Shown here piece by piece: positions 1 to 5,854 of a stretch of 7,024 nucleotides of DNA. The stretch is from Gammaproteobacteria bacterium (GTDB lineage Bacteria; Pseudomonadota; Gammaproteobacteria; HK1): the NCBI GenBank assembly GCA_020444775.1, contig JAGRHX010000933.1:1-7024 (forward strand), in the 5' to 3' direction. The first letter of the stretch is position 1; every line of letters begins with the position of its first letter. The notes under the pieces were generated by a model, which searched no databases, was not told the DNA's origin, and saw only the letters and a list, made by a program, of their open reading frames with translations. A program made the translations under genes and the position numbers.

Positions 1-39
1 AGGGATTTCCCCAAGGGATTTCCCCAAGGGATTTCCCCA
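1..39. repeat. Three perfect 13-bp tandem repeats upstream of the lipoprotein gene
   Basis: The unit AGGGATTTCCCCA occurs three times without a mismatch (1-13, 14-26, 27-39). A degenerate fourth copy (GGGGATATCGATG, 40-52) runs into the ATG at 50. Each unit holds the dyad GGGA-TT-TCCC, and each junction holds TCCC-CAA-GGGA, so several alternative small hairpins are possible. The array begins at the window edge and may continue to the left. The reading frame of the lipoprotein gene is open through the whole array, so a longer, repeat-encoded N-terminus cannot be excluded. I prefer a non-coding leader because a ribosome binding site and a lipoprotein signal peptide fit the start at 50. Confidence 0.95.
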
Positions 40-44
40 GGGGA
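39..44 (+). promoter_or_regulatory. Ribosome binding site formed at the end of the repeat array
   Basis: AGGGGA lies 5 nt before the ATG at 50. It straddles the end of the third 13-bp repeat and the start of the degenerate fourth copy, so the Shine-Dalgarno sequence appears to be part of the repeat family. The other AGGGA elements in the array are spaced 13 bp apart upstream and could act as standby sites. This site supports 50 as the start over the in-frame ATG at 71. Confidence 0.6.
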
Positions 45-49
45 TATCG

Positions 50-1270
50 ATGACTTCAAAGCGCCCCTGCATGCGCAGGGCAAGGCGCTACGCTGGAGCC
101 ACGCTGACGGGCGGGCTGCTAGGCCTGCTGACGCTGCTGCTCACGGGCTGCGCCGGCACGTCCGGTGTCGCCCTCCCCGACGGCGCCGCGATGGCACCGC
201 CGCTTCCGGCGAAAGGCAACCTCGCGCATGAGCCGACCGCGCCACCGGTCGTAGGCTTGGAGCAACCCGACCTGTTACCGGACTTTGCTCGACCACGCGT
301 GGTCGATGAGCGCAATCGGATCTTCAGCGGATTCTATTACCGTGGTCTGCGCGCCGAGGATTTCCAGGCCAGCACACCGCCCGAGTTCGCTCGCGGTCAC
401 GAGCAGCTGCTCGGCGCCGTGTCGTGCGTATCGATCAGCCCGACCCTGGTGCGACGCGGCGGCGTCCGTGGCGCGTCGGACAACGTGCCAGGCGAGGCCA
501 GCCCGAACATCGAGGCGCTAGGCTTCAGCGCCGTCTTCGATCCCCAGTGCAGCTGGCGGAACCCGGATCTGCCGGAGGAGGTGCTCGGCTTCGTGCTGCA
601 ACACGAGCAGGTGCACTTCGCGCTGATGGAGATCACCGCACGCCAGCTCAACCAACGCTCCGTGGAGCTGACCGCGATGCTCATGCAGTCCGCGCTCGCC
701 GGTCAGTCAGACCCCGATCGCCCGTTGGACCCGATACGTGTGCCCATCGAGGCCAAGGTCGCGCAGGATCTGCATCGACACGAGCAGTTCGACAAGGACA
801 CCTCGACCGCCACCACCGCCGCAGTCCAGCAGCGCTGGTTCGACCGGGTGATGCTGGAGCTGAGCCTGATGCCGGAAATCACGGCATCGGGCGCACGCAC
901 GCAGACTCTGCGGCTGGTGGCCGACTGTCAGGCCTATGCGGCACGCCTGGAGCAACTCGAAGCCACACTTGGTGGTCCGGACATACGTGCCCACGAGCGG
1001 CTGGCCGGGCAGCACGAGCTGTGCACGCGCCAGATCGTCGCGAGCGTGCAGCGCCTGGCACGTGAATCACCGCTCGCCTGCAGGGCCCTGCTGCGACGCA
1101 CCCTGGGCCGACAATCGGCACGTGGCCAGAGCCTCTGGCCGCAGGCCCACTGGCTCGCCGACGCGTTGGCCTCGCCCCCCGCGCAACTCGGGCAATGGAC
1201 CACGCTCGGTGCCGACGACTATGCCTACCAGGCGCTGTTCGAGCATCTGTGCAGCGAGCGCTGGCCATGA
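50..1270 (+). CDS. Lipoprotein with DUF922-like HEXXH putative zinc protease domain
   Basis: This encodes a 406-residue exported lipoprotein. It has a basic N-terminus with several Arg, a hydrophobic stretch (about 15-31) and a lipobox Leu-Thr-Gly-Cys with the lipidated Cys at 34. A Pro/Ala-rich linker follows. The core shows FDPQCSW (163-169), then HEQVHF with zinc-ligand candidates H185 and H189 and catalytic E186. E194 and R198 give the spacing HEQxHFxxxExxARxL. FDKDT (247-251) and QQRWFDR (260-266) follow. As I recall the family, this order of motifs (SW, HEQxHF, DKDT, QxxW) is that of DUF922, predicted secreted Zn proteases. The C-terminal part (about 280-406) is helical with several Cys and matches nothing I recognise. 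It should be anchored in the outer or inner membrane facing the periplasm; position 35 is Ala, so there is no Asp+2 retention signal. The substrate is unknown. It could also be a structural lipoprotein that kept the fold. No terminator is visible after its stop. Confidence 0.85.
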   Translation: MTSKRPCMRRARRYAGATLTGGLLGLLTLLLTGCAGTSGVALPDGAAMAPPLPAKGNLAHEPTAPPVVGLEQPDLLPDFARPRVVDERNRIFSGFYYRGLRAEDFQASTPPEFARGHEQLLGAVSCVSISPTLVRRGGVRGASDNVPGEASPNIEALGFSAVFDPQCSWRNPDLPEEVLGFVLQHEQVHFALMEITARQLNQRSVELTAMLMQSALAGQSDPDRPLDPIRVPIEAKVAQDLHRHEQFDKDTSTATTAAVQQRWFDRVMLELSLMPEITASGARTQTLRLVADCQAYAARLEQLEATLGGPDIRAHERLAGQHELCTRQIVASVQRLARESPLACRALLRRTLGRQSARGQSLWPQAHWLADALASPPAQLGQWTTLGADDYAYQALFEHLCSERWP

Positions 1271-1533
1271 TCCGACGATGATTCCAGGCAGGACGCCGGT
1301 ACCGACGCTGGTCACCCGATTCAAGCGCGCCGCCGGATCACCCGATAGATCCGAAGACAGGTGGATCCGAAGACACGCAGATCCGAAGACTGGCAGATCC
1401 GAAGATAGGGGGCTGGAATCGGGACCGTGCCGGCCCGCTGCAAGTGTTCGCTCGCAGCGAGCCCGGCAGCTCCTCACGCGCGGGCCGATTCCGCTTCGGT
1501 CATAGCAGCGCGCCTGGCGCGGGAGAGTTCGAC
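1271..1533. other. Intergenic gap with tandem repeats
   Basis: This 263-nt stretch separates two genes on the same strand. It carries four 16-bp tandem repeats (described separately) and, near 1450-1462, a short hairpin GCTCG-CAG-CGAGC. A second short palindrome, CGCGCC-T-GGCGCG (1509-1521), abuts the ribosome binding site of the next gene. I see no convincing promoter and no stem followed by a T-run, so it is unclear whether the flanking genes share a transcript. Confidence 0.5.
1349..1412. repeat. Four 16-bp tandem repeats (core ATCCGAAGA)
   Basis: Four adjacent units start at 1349, 1365, 1381 and 1397. Each begins with ATCCGAAGA; the next base is C in three copies and T in the last. The remaining 6 bases vary (AGGTGG, ACGCAG, TGGCAG, AGGGGG). 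The conserved half is held while the other half drifts, which looks like a set of spaced protein sites or a diverging minisatellite. GATCCGACGA at 1269-1278, overlapping the stop of the upstream gene, resembles the core and may be a relic copy. No reading frame of note crosses the array. Confidence 0.93.
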
Positions 1534-1956
1534 ATGATCAAGTCCGGTACCCGTAGCTCCGGTCATGACCCCTTACAGCCCGTCTCGCCGGTACGAGGCG
1601 GGCGCAGCATCCCCAGCGAGACGCCCGAGGTCGAGCATCAGATCCGACGCTGGCTGCACGAGCTCCAGCACAGCATCATCAAGCACAATCGCGCCCAGAT
1701 CGCTGAGAAGGTCGGCAGCCTGAGCAAGGCGAATGTGGTGGAGCTGGCCGAGACCGTGTCTCGTCACCGCGCGAACTATCTGCGCGAGGTCCTGCAGCTC
1801 GAAAGCACTCGCGCCTCGGCCGAGAACCCCGAGATCGCGCTGACCGCGCTGATCAAGAAGCGAGAGGTCTACGAGGAGGTGCTGAAGGGCTTCGAGGCCC
1901 TGCGCTACGCCATCGAGCGTGGCTATGTGATGCTCGAGGATATTGGCGAGTCCTGA
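1534..1956 (+). CDS. Small predicted all-helical cytoplasmic protein, function unknown
   Basis: I do not recognise this 140-residue protein. The start at 1534 is chosen because GGGAGAG (1521-1527) lies 6 nt before it. An in-frame ATG at 1444 would add 30 residues of Ser/Arg/Gly-rich sequence typical of translated leader. The first 30 residues (Gly, Ser, Pro-rich) look disordered. From about residue 31 to the end the sequence is charged and helix-like with heptad-type Leu/Val/Ile spacing: a segment around IRRWLHELQHSIIKHNRAQI (37-56), one around VVELAETVSRHRANYLREVLQ (about 68-88), and one around ALIKKREVYEEVLKGFEAL (104-122). A helical bundle or coiled coil is likely. It has no signal peptide, membrane segment or Cys. 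It sits 263 nt after the lipoprotein gene and converges on the dioxygenase gene. A scaffold or partner role is possible, but nothing in the sequence says of what. Confidence 0.75.
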   Translation: MIKSGTRSSGHDPLQPVSPVRGGRSIPSETPEVEHQIRRWLHELQHSIIKHNRAQIAEKVGSLSKANVVELAETVSRHRANYLREVLQLESTRASAENPEIALTALIKKREVYEEVLKGFEALRYAIERGYVMLEDIGES

Positions 1957-1971
1957 ACAGCGGCCAATGCG

Positions 1972-2001
1972 CCGCGGTGTACACGCAGGTGTACTCCGCG
2001 G
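1972..2001. terminator. Strong hairpin between convergent genes, possible bidirectional terminator
   Basis: A 13-nt arm CCGCGGTGTACAC (1972-1984) is complementary to GTGTACTCCGCGG (1989-2001) with one mismatch and a 4-nt GCAG loop. It lies 15 nt after the stop of the helical-protein gene and in the 3' flank of the minus-strand dioxygenase gene, where a shared terminator is expected. Neither side has a T-run, so classical intrinsic termination is doubtful. It could instead be an RNA-stabilising 3' stem or a protein-binding dyad. Confidence 0.5.
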
Positions 2002-2039
2002 GTCCACCACTGACCGAGCGGAGATCCGCAACCATGTCC

Positions 2040-2059
2040 GGGCCACTCAGCTGTGGCCC
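2040..2059. terminator. Short hairpin just downstream of the dioxygenase stop
   Basis: GGGCCAC (2040-2046) and GTGGCCC (2053-2059) form a 7-bp GC-rich stem with a 6-nt loop. On the minus strand it starts 22 nt after the dioxygenase stop codon. No U-tract follows. It may work with the larger stem at 1972-2001 as a tandem 3'-end structure. Confidence 0.35.
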
Positions 2060-2081
2060 ACCGGCGAGCCCGGCGGCTGCT

Positions 2082-2981
2082 TCAGGCCGCCTGCGCGACG
2101 GTCGGACCATCACCGACCAGCGTCGTGCGACGCATGTCGCGTGCCTCCTCCGCGGGAAACGGTCGCGCCCGGTGCATGGTCTGACGGTTGTCCCAGATCA
2201 CCAGATCCCCGACCTGCCAGCTGTGTGAGTGGACGAACTCACGCTGGGTACCGAGCTCCATCAGATCACGCAGGAACGAGCGTGCCTCGGGGACCGGCCA
2301 GCCGACGATGCCACCGGCGTGCGACGACAGGTACAACGACTTGCGCCCGGTGACCGGATGAGTACGGACCAGGCTCTGTAGCACGGGCTTGAATCGCTGC
2401 CGCTCCTCGTCGGTGAAGTCGAAGAAGCCGAGCTGCTGTCGCGAGTAGATCTGCGAATGCTCACAGACCAGATCCTGCACCTGGGCACGGGTCTCCTCGT
2501 CCAGCGCGTCGTACGCGGCACGCATGTCGGCAAACTCGGTGTTGCCACCCTTGGAGGGAATCCGACGCGCGTGCAGCAGCGAGTACTTGGCGGGCGTCAC
2601 CTTGAAGGACGAATCCGAATGCCAGAGGCGGTTGCCGATCGCGAACAGCCGTCTGCGGTCGTCACGCTGGAACGGACGATCGTCCTTGTCCAGATTGGAC
2701 ACGTCGGCGAACGTGGTCGGTAGACGGTACTCGTTGGCAGCGCGCAGGCTGGTGCCAATGGCCTGCTCCAGCTCGCCCAGGCTGCGACTGAAGGCGAGTT
2801 GCTGCTCGTCATCGATCAGCTGTGCCCGGATGACGAGAACCGCGAACTCGTCCATGCCGGCATGAATGGCGGCCGCGTCGTCCGCCGACAACGGTTCGCG
2901 CAAATCCAAGCCCCGCACCTCGCCGACGAAACGACCGCGCTGTTCGTCGCCCGGCCCGATATGTGCAATATCGATGGTCAT
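2082..2981 (-). CDS. TfdA/TauD-family Fe(II)/2-oxoglutarate-dependent dioxygenase
   Basis: This is a cytoplasmic non-heme iron oxygenase that couples 2-oxoglutarate decarboxylation to hydroxylation of an organic acid. The start at 2981 gives 299 residues and is preceded by AAGGAG with 9-nt spacing; an upstream ATG at 3014 would add 11 residues that include the ribosome binding site. The iron facial triad is complete: H121 and D123 in WHSDSSF, and H270 in MHRARPF. T148 (in GGNTEFADM) and R281 sit where 2-oxoglutarate is bound in TauD/TfdA. R285 matches the substrate-carboxylate Arg. Stretches such as WHSDSSF, GGNTEFADMRAAYDAL, TQREFV and VGDLVIWDNR resemble 2,4-dichlorophenoxyacetate dioxygenase (TfdA) more than taurine dioxygenase. 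The usual family length is near 280-300, so it is full length. Many chromosomal TfdA-like enzymes act on other carboxylates, so the substrate is not assigned. No transporter or phenol-degradation gene is adjacent. Confidence 0.97.
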   Translation of the reverse strand: MTIDIAHIGPGDEQRGRFVGEVRGLDLREPLSADDAAAIHAGMDEFAVLVIRAQLIDDEQQLAFSRSLGELEQAIGTSLRAANEYRLPTTFADVSNLDKDDRPFQRDDRRRLFAIGNRLWHSDSSFKVTPAKYSLLHARRIPSKGGNTEFADMRAAYDALDEETRAQVQDLVCEHSQIYSRQQLGFFDFTDEERQRFKPVLQSLVRTHPVTGRKSLYLSSHAGGIVGWPVPEARSFLRDLMELGTQREFVHSHSWQVGDLVIWDNRQTMHRARPFPAEEARDMRRTTLVGDGPTVAQAA

Positions 2982-2990
2982 CTGCCCGAT

Positions 2991-2996
2991 CTCCTT
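2991..2996 (-). promoter_or_regulatory. Ribosome binding site deciding the dioxygenase start
   Basis: On the minus strand, AAGGAG lies 9 nt before the ATG at 2981. The alternative ATG at 3014 has no comparable motif, and using it would place this site inside the coding region. The start is therefore set at 2981. Confidence 0.75.
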
Positions 2997-3057
2997 CCGC
3001 TCCGTGCGTGTCATTGCGGATGCGTGCGACGCCTCTGCCCGACACGATGTGGATGTG

Positions 3058-3078
3058 GGTCACTTCAAAATGGTCACT
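3058..3078. promoter_or_regulatory. Direct repeat GGTCACT, candidate regulator site for the dioxygenase gene
   Basis: GGTCACT occurs at 3058-3064 and again at 3072-3078, with a 14-bp period and an AT-rich TCAAAAT spacer. It lies 77 nt upstream of the dioxygenase start, in the right place to control it. Paired direct half-sites are used by several activator families, but I cannot assign one. Confidence 0.35.
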
Positions 3079-3236
3079 GCAATGGGACGCGGCCGCCAAC
3101 CTCGGCTCTCGCATGGATGCACCCCTGAACGCACCCTGCACACATCATTGGGGCCTGCCCGGGCCGGTCTGGCGCCGGCCTCGGCTCGCGCCGCGCAAAC
3201 AAATGTCAAAAGCCGCTTCATTCTAGCCCCGGCATA

Positions 3237-3266
3237 TTGTTCGCGTCGCGGCCGCGGCCCTAGATT
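3237..3266 (+). promoter_or_regulatory. Weak sigma70-type promoter candidate for the PilZ gene
   Basis: TTGTTC (3237-3242) and TAGATT (3261-3266) are separated by 18 nt. The spacer contains the perfect palindrome CGCGGCCGCG (3247-3256). The match is modest (4 of 6 in each hexamer) and such matches arise by chance, so this is only a pointer. Confidence 0.25.
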
Positions 3267-3379
3267 GACGGGACGAACAGCCAAGGAAACAGGACGACGA
3301 GGCCACTCCGGCCGGATCGTCGCAGACCGAGCGCACAAAGAATGACGACTTTGGGTAACATGAATCTCATTCCTGATTC

Positions 3380-3385
3380 GAGGAG
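3380..3385 (+). promoter_or_regulatory. Ribosome binding site deciding the PilZ gene start
   Basis: GAGGAG lies 10 nt before the ATG at 3396. The upstream in-frame ATGs at 3342 and 3360 lack a good Shine-Dalgarno sequence (only AAAGA near 3342). I therefore prefer 3396; a start at 3342 would add 18 residues and cannot be excluded. Confidence 0.55.
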
Positions 3386-3395
3386 CGAATTGCGC

Positions 3396-4433
3396 ATGGA
3401 CCCGGTCGAGCCGGTGGAGGGAGCAGAACGCCGCCGCTTCACCCGATTCCCGCTCAACATACTCGCCACCTTGCAGCTACACGGCAATGTGCGACGGGAC
3501 TGCACGATCGCCAATTTCAGCGCGGTGGGCATGGCACTGCTGCACAAGCCCAAACTGGTCCCGGTGGATGCCCGGCAGCGTGTGCAGATTCGCCACGGTG
3601 AATCGGTGTCGGTGAGCTTCGAGCTCGCGTCCCGCCAGGAGCGCCTGCGCGCCATCGGCGTGGTCCGACGTGCCAGGCGTCATCACGGTCTGGTCGAGAT
3701 CGGCCTCGAGTTCGAGCACATCGATCTGCTTGCCTACCGACGGTTGATCCGGCTTTCCGACTCCACCCAGATCCTCGAGAGCATGCGCGAAGCACGCAGC
3801 CAGACGCCGGTCGGCGCGGATCAGCCGTGGCTGGCCGTCGGCGAATTCATCCAGGCGGTCAGCGACGCGGCGATTGCGCGCGTCAGTGAGAGCCTGCTGC
3901 TGCATGCAGAGCACGCCACCCGGGTCGATGATCGCGCGCCCTATTTCTATGCACTCATCGATCTGCGCGCGCGCGGTCCGGCCATCATCGAGCAGTTCGT
4001 GCGTCGCATTGCCAACCGGAGCTTTGCCTGGCTACGTGCGCAAGGTCATTCGAGCAGCGACGGCCGCGGCACCGTGGTCTCGATCCTGAGCAATGCCGCG
4101 GAAGCGGCCAGCCGGCGCGCGGCGTTCGCTGGCACGGCGAACGACAGCCACGCCCATCGGTCCCGGCACGGCGCCGGACCATCCATCGGCGCCGCCGCGC
4201 ACTTGTTCGACGAGGTGGTCCGGCGCGAAGGCGCGCGCTTCGATCCGCGTCTGGTCCACGCGCCGGACGGGCCGTTCACACCGCGCGCCCTCGCCGACTG
4301 CTTCCTCCAGGCCGGGGCCCCGTTCGCCAATGATTCTCCGATTCGCGAGCTGGTCACCGACACCCTGGAGGATCTGCTGCGTCTACATCACGTGCGACTG
4401 GGGCGGCGACTAGCCGGACCACTTCGAACGTAG
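3396..4433 (+). CDS. PilZ-domain c-di-GMP-binding protein with DUF1631-like segment
   Basis: This is a 345-residue cytoplasmic protein with a likely c-di-GMP receptor domain at its N-terminus (about 12-120). Both ligand-binding motifs are intact: R13-xxx-R17 (RRFTR) and N40-x-S42-xx-G45 (NFSAVG). The domain ends with the usual VEIGLEFEHID strand (100-110). After a linker, residues about 145-215 contain ESLLLHAEHAT, then YFYALIDLRARGPAI and FVRRIANRSF. This spacing resembles the start of DUF1631 proteins, which are usually about 700 residues and often near c-di-GMP functions; that comparison is from memory. A Gly/Ser/His-rich low-complexity stretch (about 245-265) precedes a helical C-terminus. 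The protein would therefore be a short or remodelled relative. It is monocistronic, divergent from the dioxygenase and convergent with the CoA-transferase. It probably relays c-di-GMP level to a surface, motility or adhesion function; the partner is unknown. Confidence 0.93.
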   Translation: MDPVEPVEGAERRRFTRFPLNILATLQLHGNVRRDCTIANFSAVGMALLHKPKLVPVDARQRVQIRHGESVSVSFELASRQERLRAIGVVRRARRHHGLVEIGLEFEHIDLLAYRRLIRLSDSTQILESMREARSQTPVGADQPWLAVGEFIQAVSDAAIARVSESLLLHAEHATRVDDRAPYFYALIDLRARGPAIIEQFVRRIANRSFAWLRAQGHSSSDGRGTVVSILSNAAEAASRRAAFAGTANDSHAHRSRHGAGPSIGAAAHLFDEVVRREGARFDPRLVHAPDGPFTPRALADCFLQAGAPFANDSPIRELVTDTLEDLLRLHHVRLGRRLAGPLRT

Positions 4434-4444
4434 CCTGGAGCAGC

Positions 4445-5698
4445 TCAGGCCTCGGGGTCGGAACGCAGGGTCAGCGCGCCACAGGCCCTGAGCGCGTCGA
4501 TTTCGCCGCTCGAGTAGCCGACCTCGGCGAGCACCTCGGCGCCGTGCTCGCCGATGAGCGGCGCCGCGCGGCGCACGCTGGCCGGCGTCGCGCCGAAACG
4601 AACCGGCGGTGGAATGCGACGATAGCGGCCGGCATGCGGGTGTTCGGCGACAGGCAACTCGTCGACCAGGTCCTGGATGGAGGCCGCTCGGGTCGCCGGA
4701 ATCCCCGCCTGCGCACAGAGCTGCAGCCAGTGCTCGGTGGTATTCCCCGCCAGCACCGCGCTGACGTCGCGATACAGGCTGTCGCTGTGCTCGATGCGCG
4801 AGGCACGCGTCGCGAACCGTGGATCCTCGAGCAGATCGTCACGACCACCGGCATGGAACAGCGCCTGGTAGTCCTCCTTGCGATAGGGCAGGACGTTGAT
4901 CCAGCCGTCCGCGGTGCGCTGTGGCTTGCGCTCCGGCGTCAAGATGCGCGGGTAACCGGCGCTGGCCACTGGTGGCTCCGGGATCGCGCCGCAACCGTGC
5001 TCGGTGAGCACGAAGGCACGCATCACATCGATCATCGGAATCTCCAGCTCCTGGCCGCTGCCGCTGCGCTCGCGATGGAACAGGGCGGCGAGGATCGCGT
5101 AGGTGATGGTCAGCCCGCTGACCTTGTCCGCGACCAGCGTCGGCAACAACATGGGCGCCATGCCCAGACGACCGAACAGGTCGCCGATGCCACTGGCGGA
5201 CTGGATGATGTCGTCATAGGCAGGTGCGTCCGCCCGGCCCGATGCCACGGAGTAACCGTGCGCACGACAGAAGATGATACGCGGCGCGTGGGCCTTGACG
5301 TCCGCATAGGCGAGCCTCAGGCGCGACAGCGGTCCGGGCCGCAGATTGGTGACGAGCACGTCGCTGGACGCGGCCAGGCGCAGAAAAGCCGCGCGACCCT
5401 CGGGGTGTTTCAGATCCAGGGCAATGCTGCGCTTGTTGCGCAGCAGGTTCATGGCGACTCCGGAAAGCTCCGGATGCGCCCCCTGACCCATCGCCCGGTT
5501 GGTGTTGCCCTCGGCATTCTCGACGCTGATCACCTCTGCCCCGAGGTCGCCCAGCACCTGGGTCGCCAGTGGCCCCATGATCACGCTGGTGAGATCGAGC
5601 ACTCGCACGCCGTGCAACGGCCCCGCCGCCGCATCGCCCGACGGCACCGGATCCTCGGCCCGATTGGAAACTGGATTCGACCCCACATCGTCACTCAT
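4445..5698 (-). CDS. CaiB/BaiF family (class III) CoA-transferase
   Basis: This 417-residue cytoplasmic enzyme belongs to the family that moves CoA between carboxylic acids through aspartyl-CoA anhydride intermediates. The start at 5698 has GGGAG 7 nt upstream on the minus strand. Family signatures in order: GVRVLDLTSVIMGPLATQVL (30-49), DLGAEVISVE (51-60), NLLRNKRSIALDLKHPEGR (84-102), the NLRPG motif (118-122), and AYDDIIQSASG (160-170), where D162 aligns with the catalytic Asp. TLVADKVSGLTITYAILAAL (187-206) and DGWINV (264-269) are also typical. Length is normal for the family. The first 27 residues are polar and look like a disordered tail. Substrate is not predictable: relatives include carnitine, formyl, succinyl-citramalate and bile-acid transferases and acyl-CoA racemases. 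No ligase, dehydrogenase or hydratase lies beside it. Its stop is 11 nt from that of the PilZ gene. Confidence 0.97.
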   Translation of the reverse strand: MSDDVGSNPVSNRAEDPVPSGDAAAGPLHGVRVLDLTSVIMGPLATQVLGDLGAEVISVENAEGNTNRAMGQGAHPELSGVAMNLLRNKRSIALDLKHPEGRAAFLRLAASSDVLVTNLRPGPLSRLRLAYADVKAHAPRIIFCRAHGYSVASGRADAPAYDDIIQSASGIGDLFGRLGMAPMLLPTLVADKVSGLTITYAILAALFHRERSGSGQELEIPMIDVMRAFVLTEHGCGAIPEPPVASAGYPRILTPERKPQRTADGWINVLPYRKEDYQALFHAGGRDDLLEDPRFATRASRIEHSDSLYRDVSAVLAGNTTEHWLQLCAQAGIPATRAASIQDLVDELPVAEHPHAGRYRRIPPPVRFGATPASVRRAAPLIGEHGAEVLAEVGYSSGEIDALRACGALTLRSDPEA

Positions 5699-5757
5699 CT
5701 ACGAACTCCCAGAGTTGTGTTCATCATGGATTGGCAGCAGCGACCGGCCCCTGGCAT

Positions 5758-5783
5758 GGGGCGGTGTCCATGGACGTCGCCCC
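5758..5783. promoter_or_regulatory. 26-bp dyad in the CoA-transferase leader
   Basis: GGGGCG (5758-5763) and CGCCCC (5778-5783) flank the perfect palindrome GTCCATGGAC (5766-5775). The two intervening GT dinucleotides pair as G-U wobbles in RNA, so the whole 26 nt is self-complementary (22 of 26 bases symmetric as DNA). It starts 59 nt upstream of the CoA-transferase ATG. A perfect centre with no loop favours a dimeric repressor operator over an RNA hairpin. Confidence 0.5.
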
Positions 5784-5854
5784 TTCTCGTGATCCCCGGG
5801 TCTGGCGCGCCCGGTCCTCGCGACCCATTTACAATCCACGCTAGAATGAGTCCT

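Larger units (their letters stand above)
2997..3341. other. Divergent control region between dioxygenase and PilZ genes
   Basis: No credible gene lies here; open frames crossing it are short and without ribosome binding sites. It holds a 7-bp direct repeat (3058-3078), a GC-rich dyad GGCCGG-7nt-CCGGCC (3162-3180), an A-rich patch around 3197-3211 and a weak plus-strand promoter match near 3237-3266. On the minus strand a consensus TTGACA hexamer (3204-3209) occurs, but I find no matching -10 at 16-18 nt from it. Confidence 0.55.

Noticed and set aside
1..39. NF-kappaB-like GGGATTTCCC sites
   Set aside because: The resemblance is to a eukaryotic factor site; the context is bacterial coding DNA, so it is coincidental.
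424..1065. A 213-codon plus-strand frame overlapping the lipoprotein gene
   Set aside because: It is Arg/Ala/Gly-rich, has no ribosome binding site, and overlaps a gene with a signal peptide and a motif-bearing domain.
1349..1412. Possible CRISPR array
   Set aside because: Units of 16 bp with a 6-bp variable half are too short for repeats and spacers, and no cas gene is present.
936..1505. A plus-strand frame covering the end of the lipoprotein gene and the 16-bp repeats
   Set aside because: Its sequence is low-complexity Arg/Pro/Ser, the repeats would encode frame-shifted repeats of no pattern (16 is not a multiple of 3), and no ribosome binding site precedes it.
3204..3209. Consensus TTGACA on the minus strand upstream of the dioxygenase
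   Set aside because: No acceptable -10 hexamer is found at 16-18 nt, so it is not reported as a promoter.
2870..3256. Three NotI-type GCGGCCGC sites close together
   Set aside because: Such octamers are frequent in GC-rich genomes, and one lies within the dioxygenase coding sequence.
2082..5698. Dioxygenase and CoA-transferase as one catabolic operon
   Set aside because: The convergent PilZ gene lies between them on the opposite strand and each has its own upstream region, so they are not co-transcribed.
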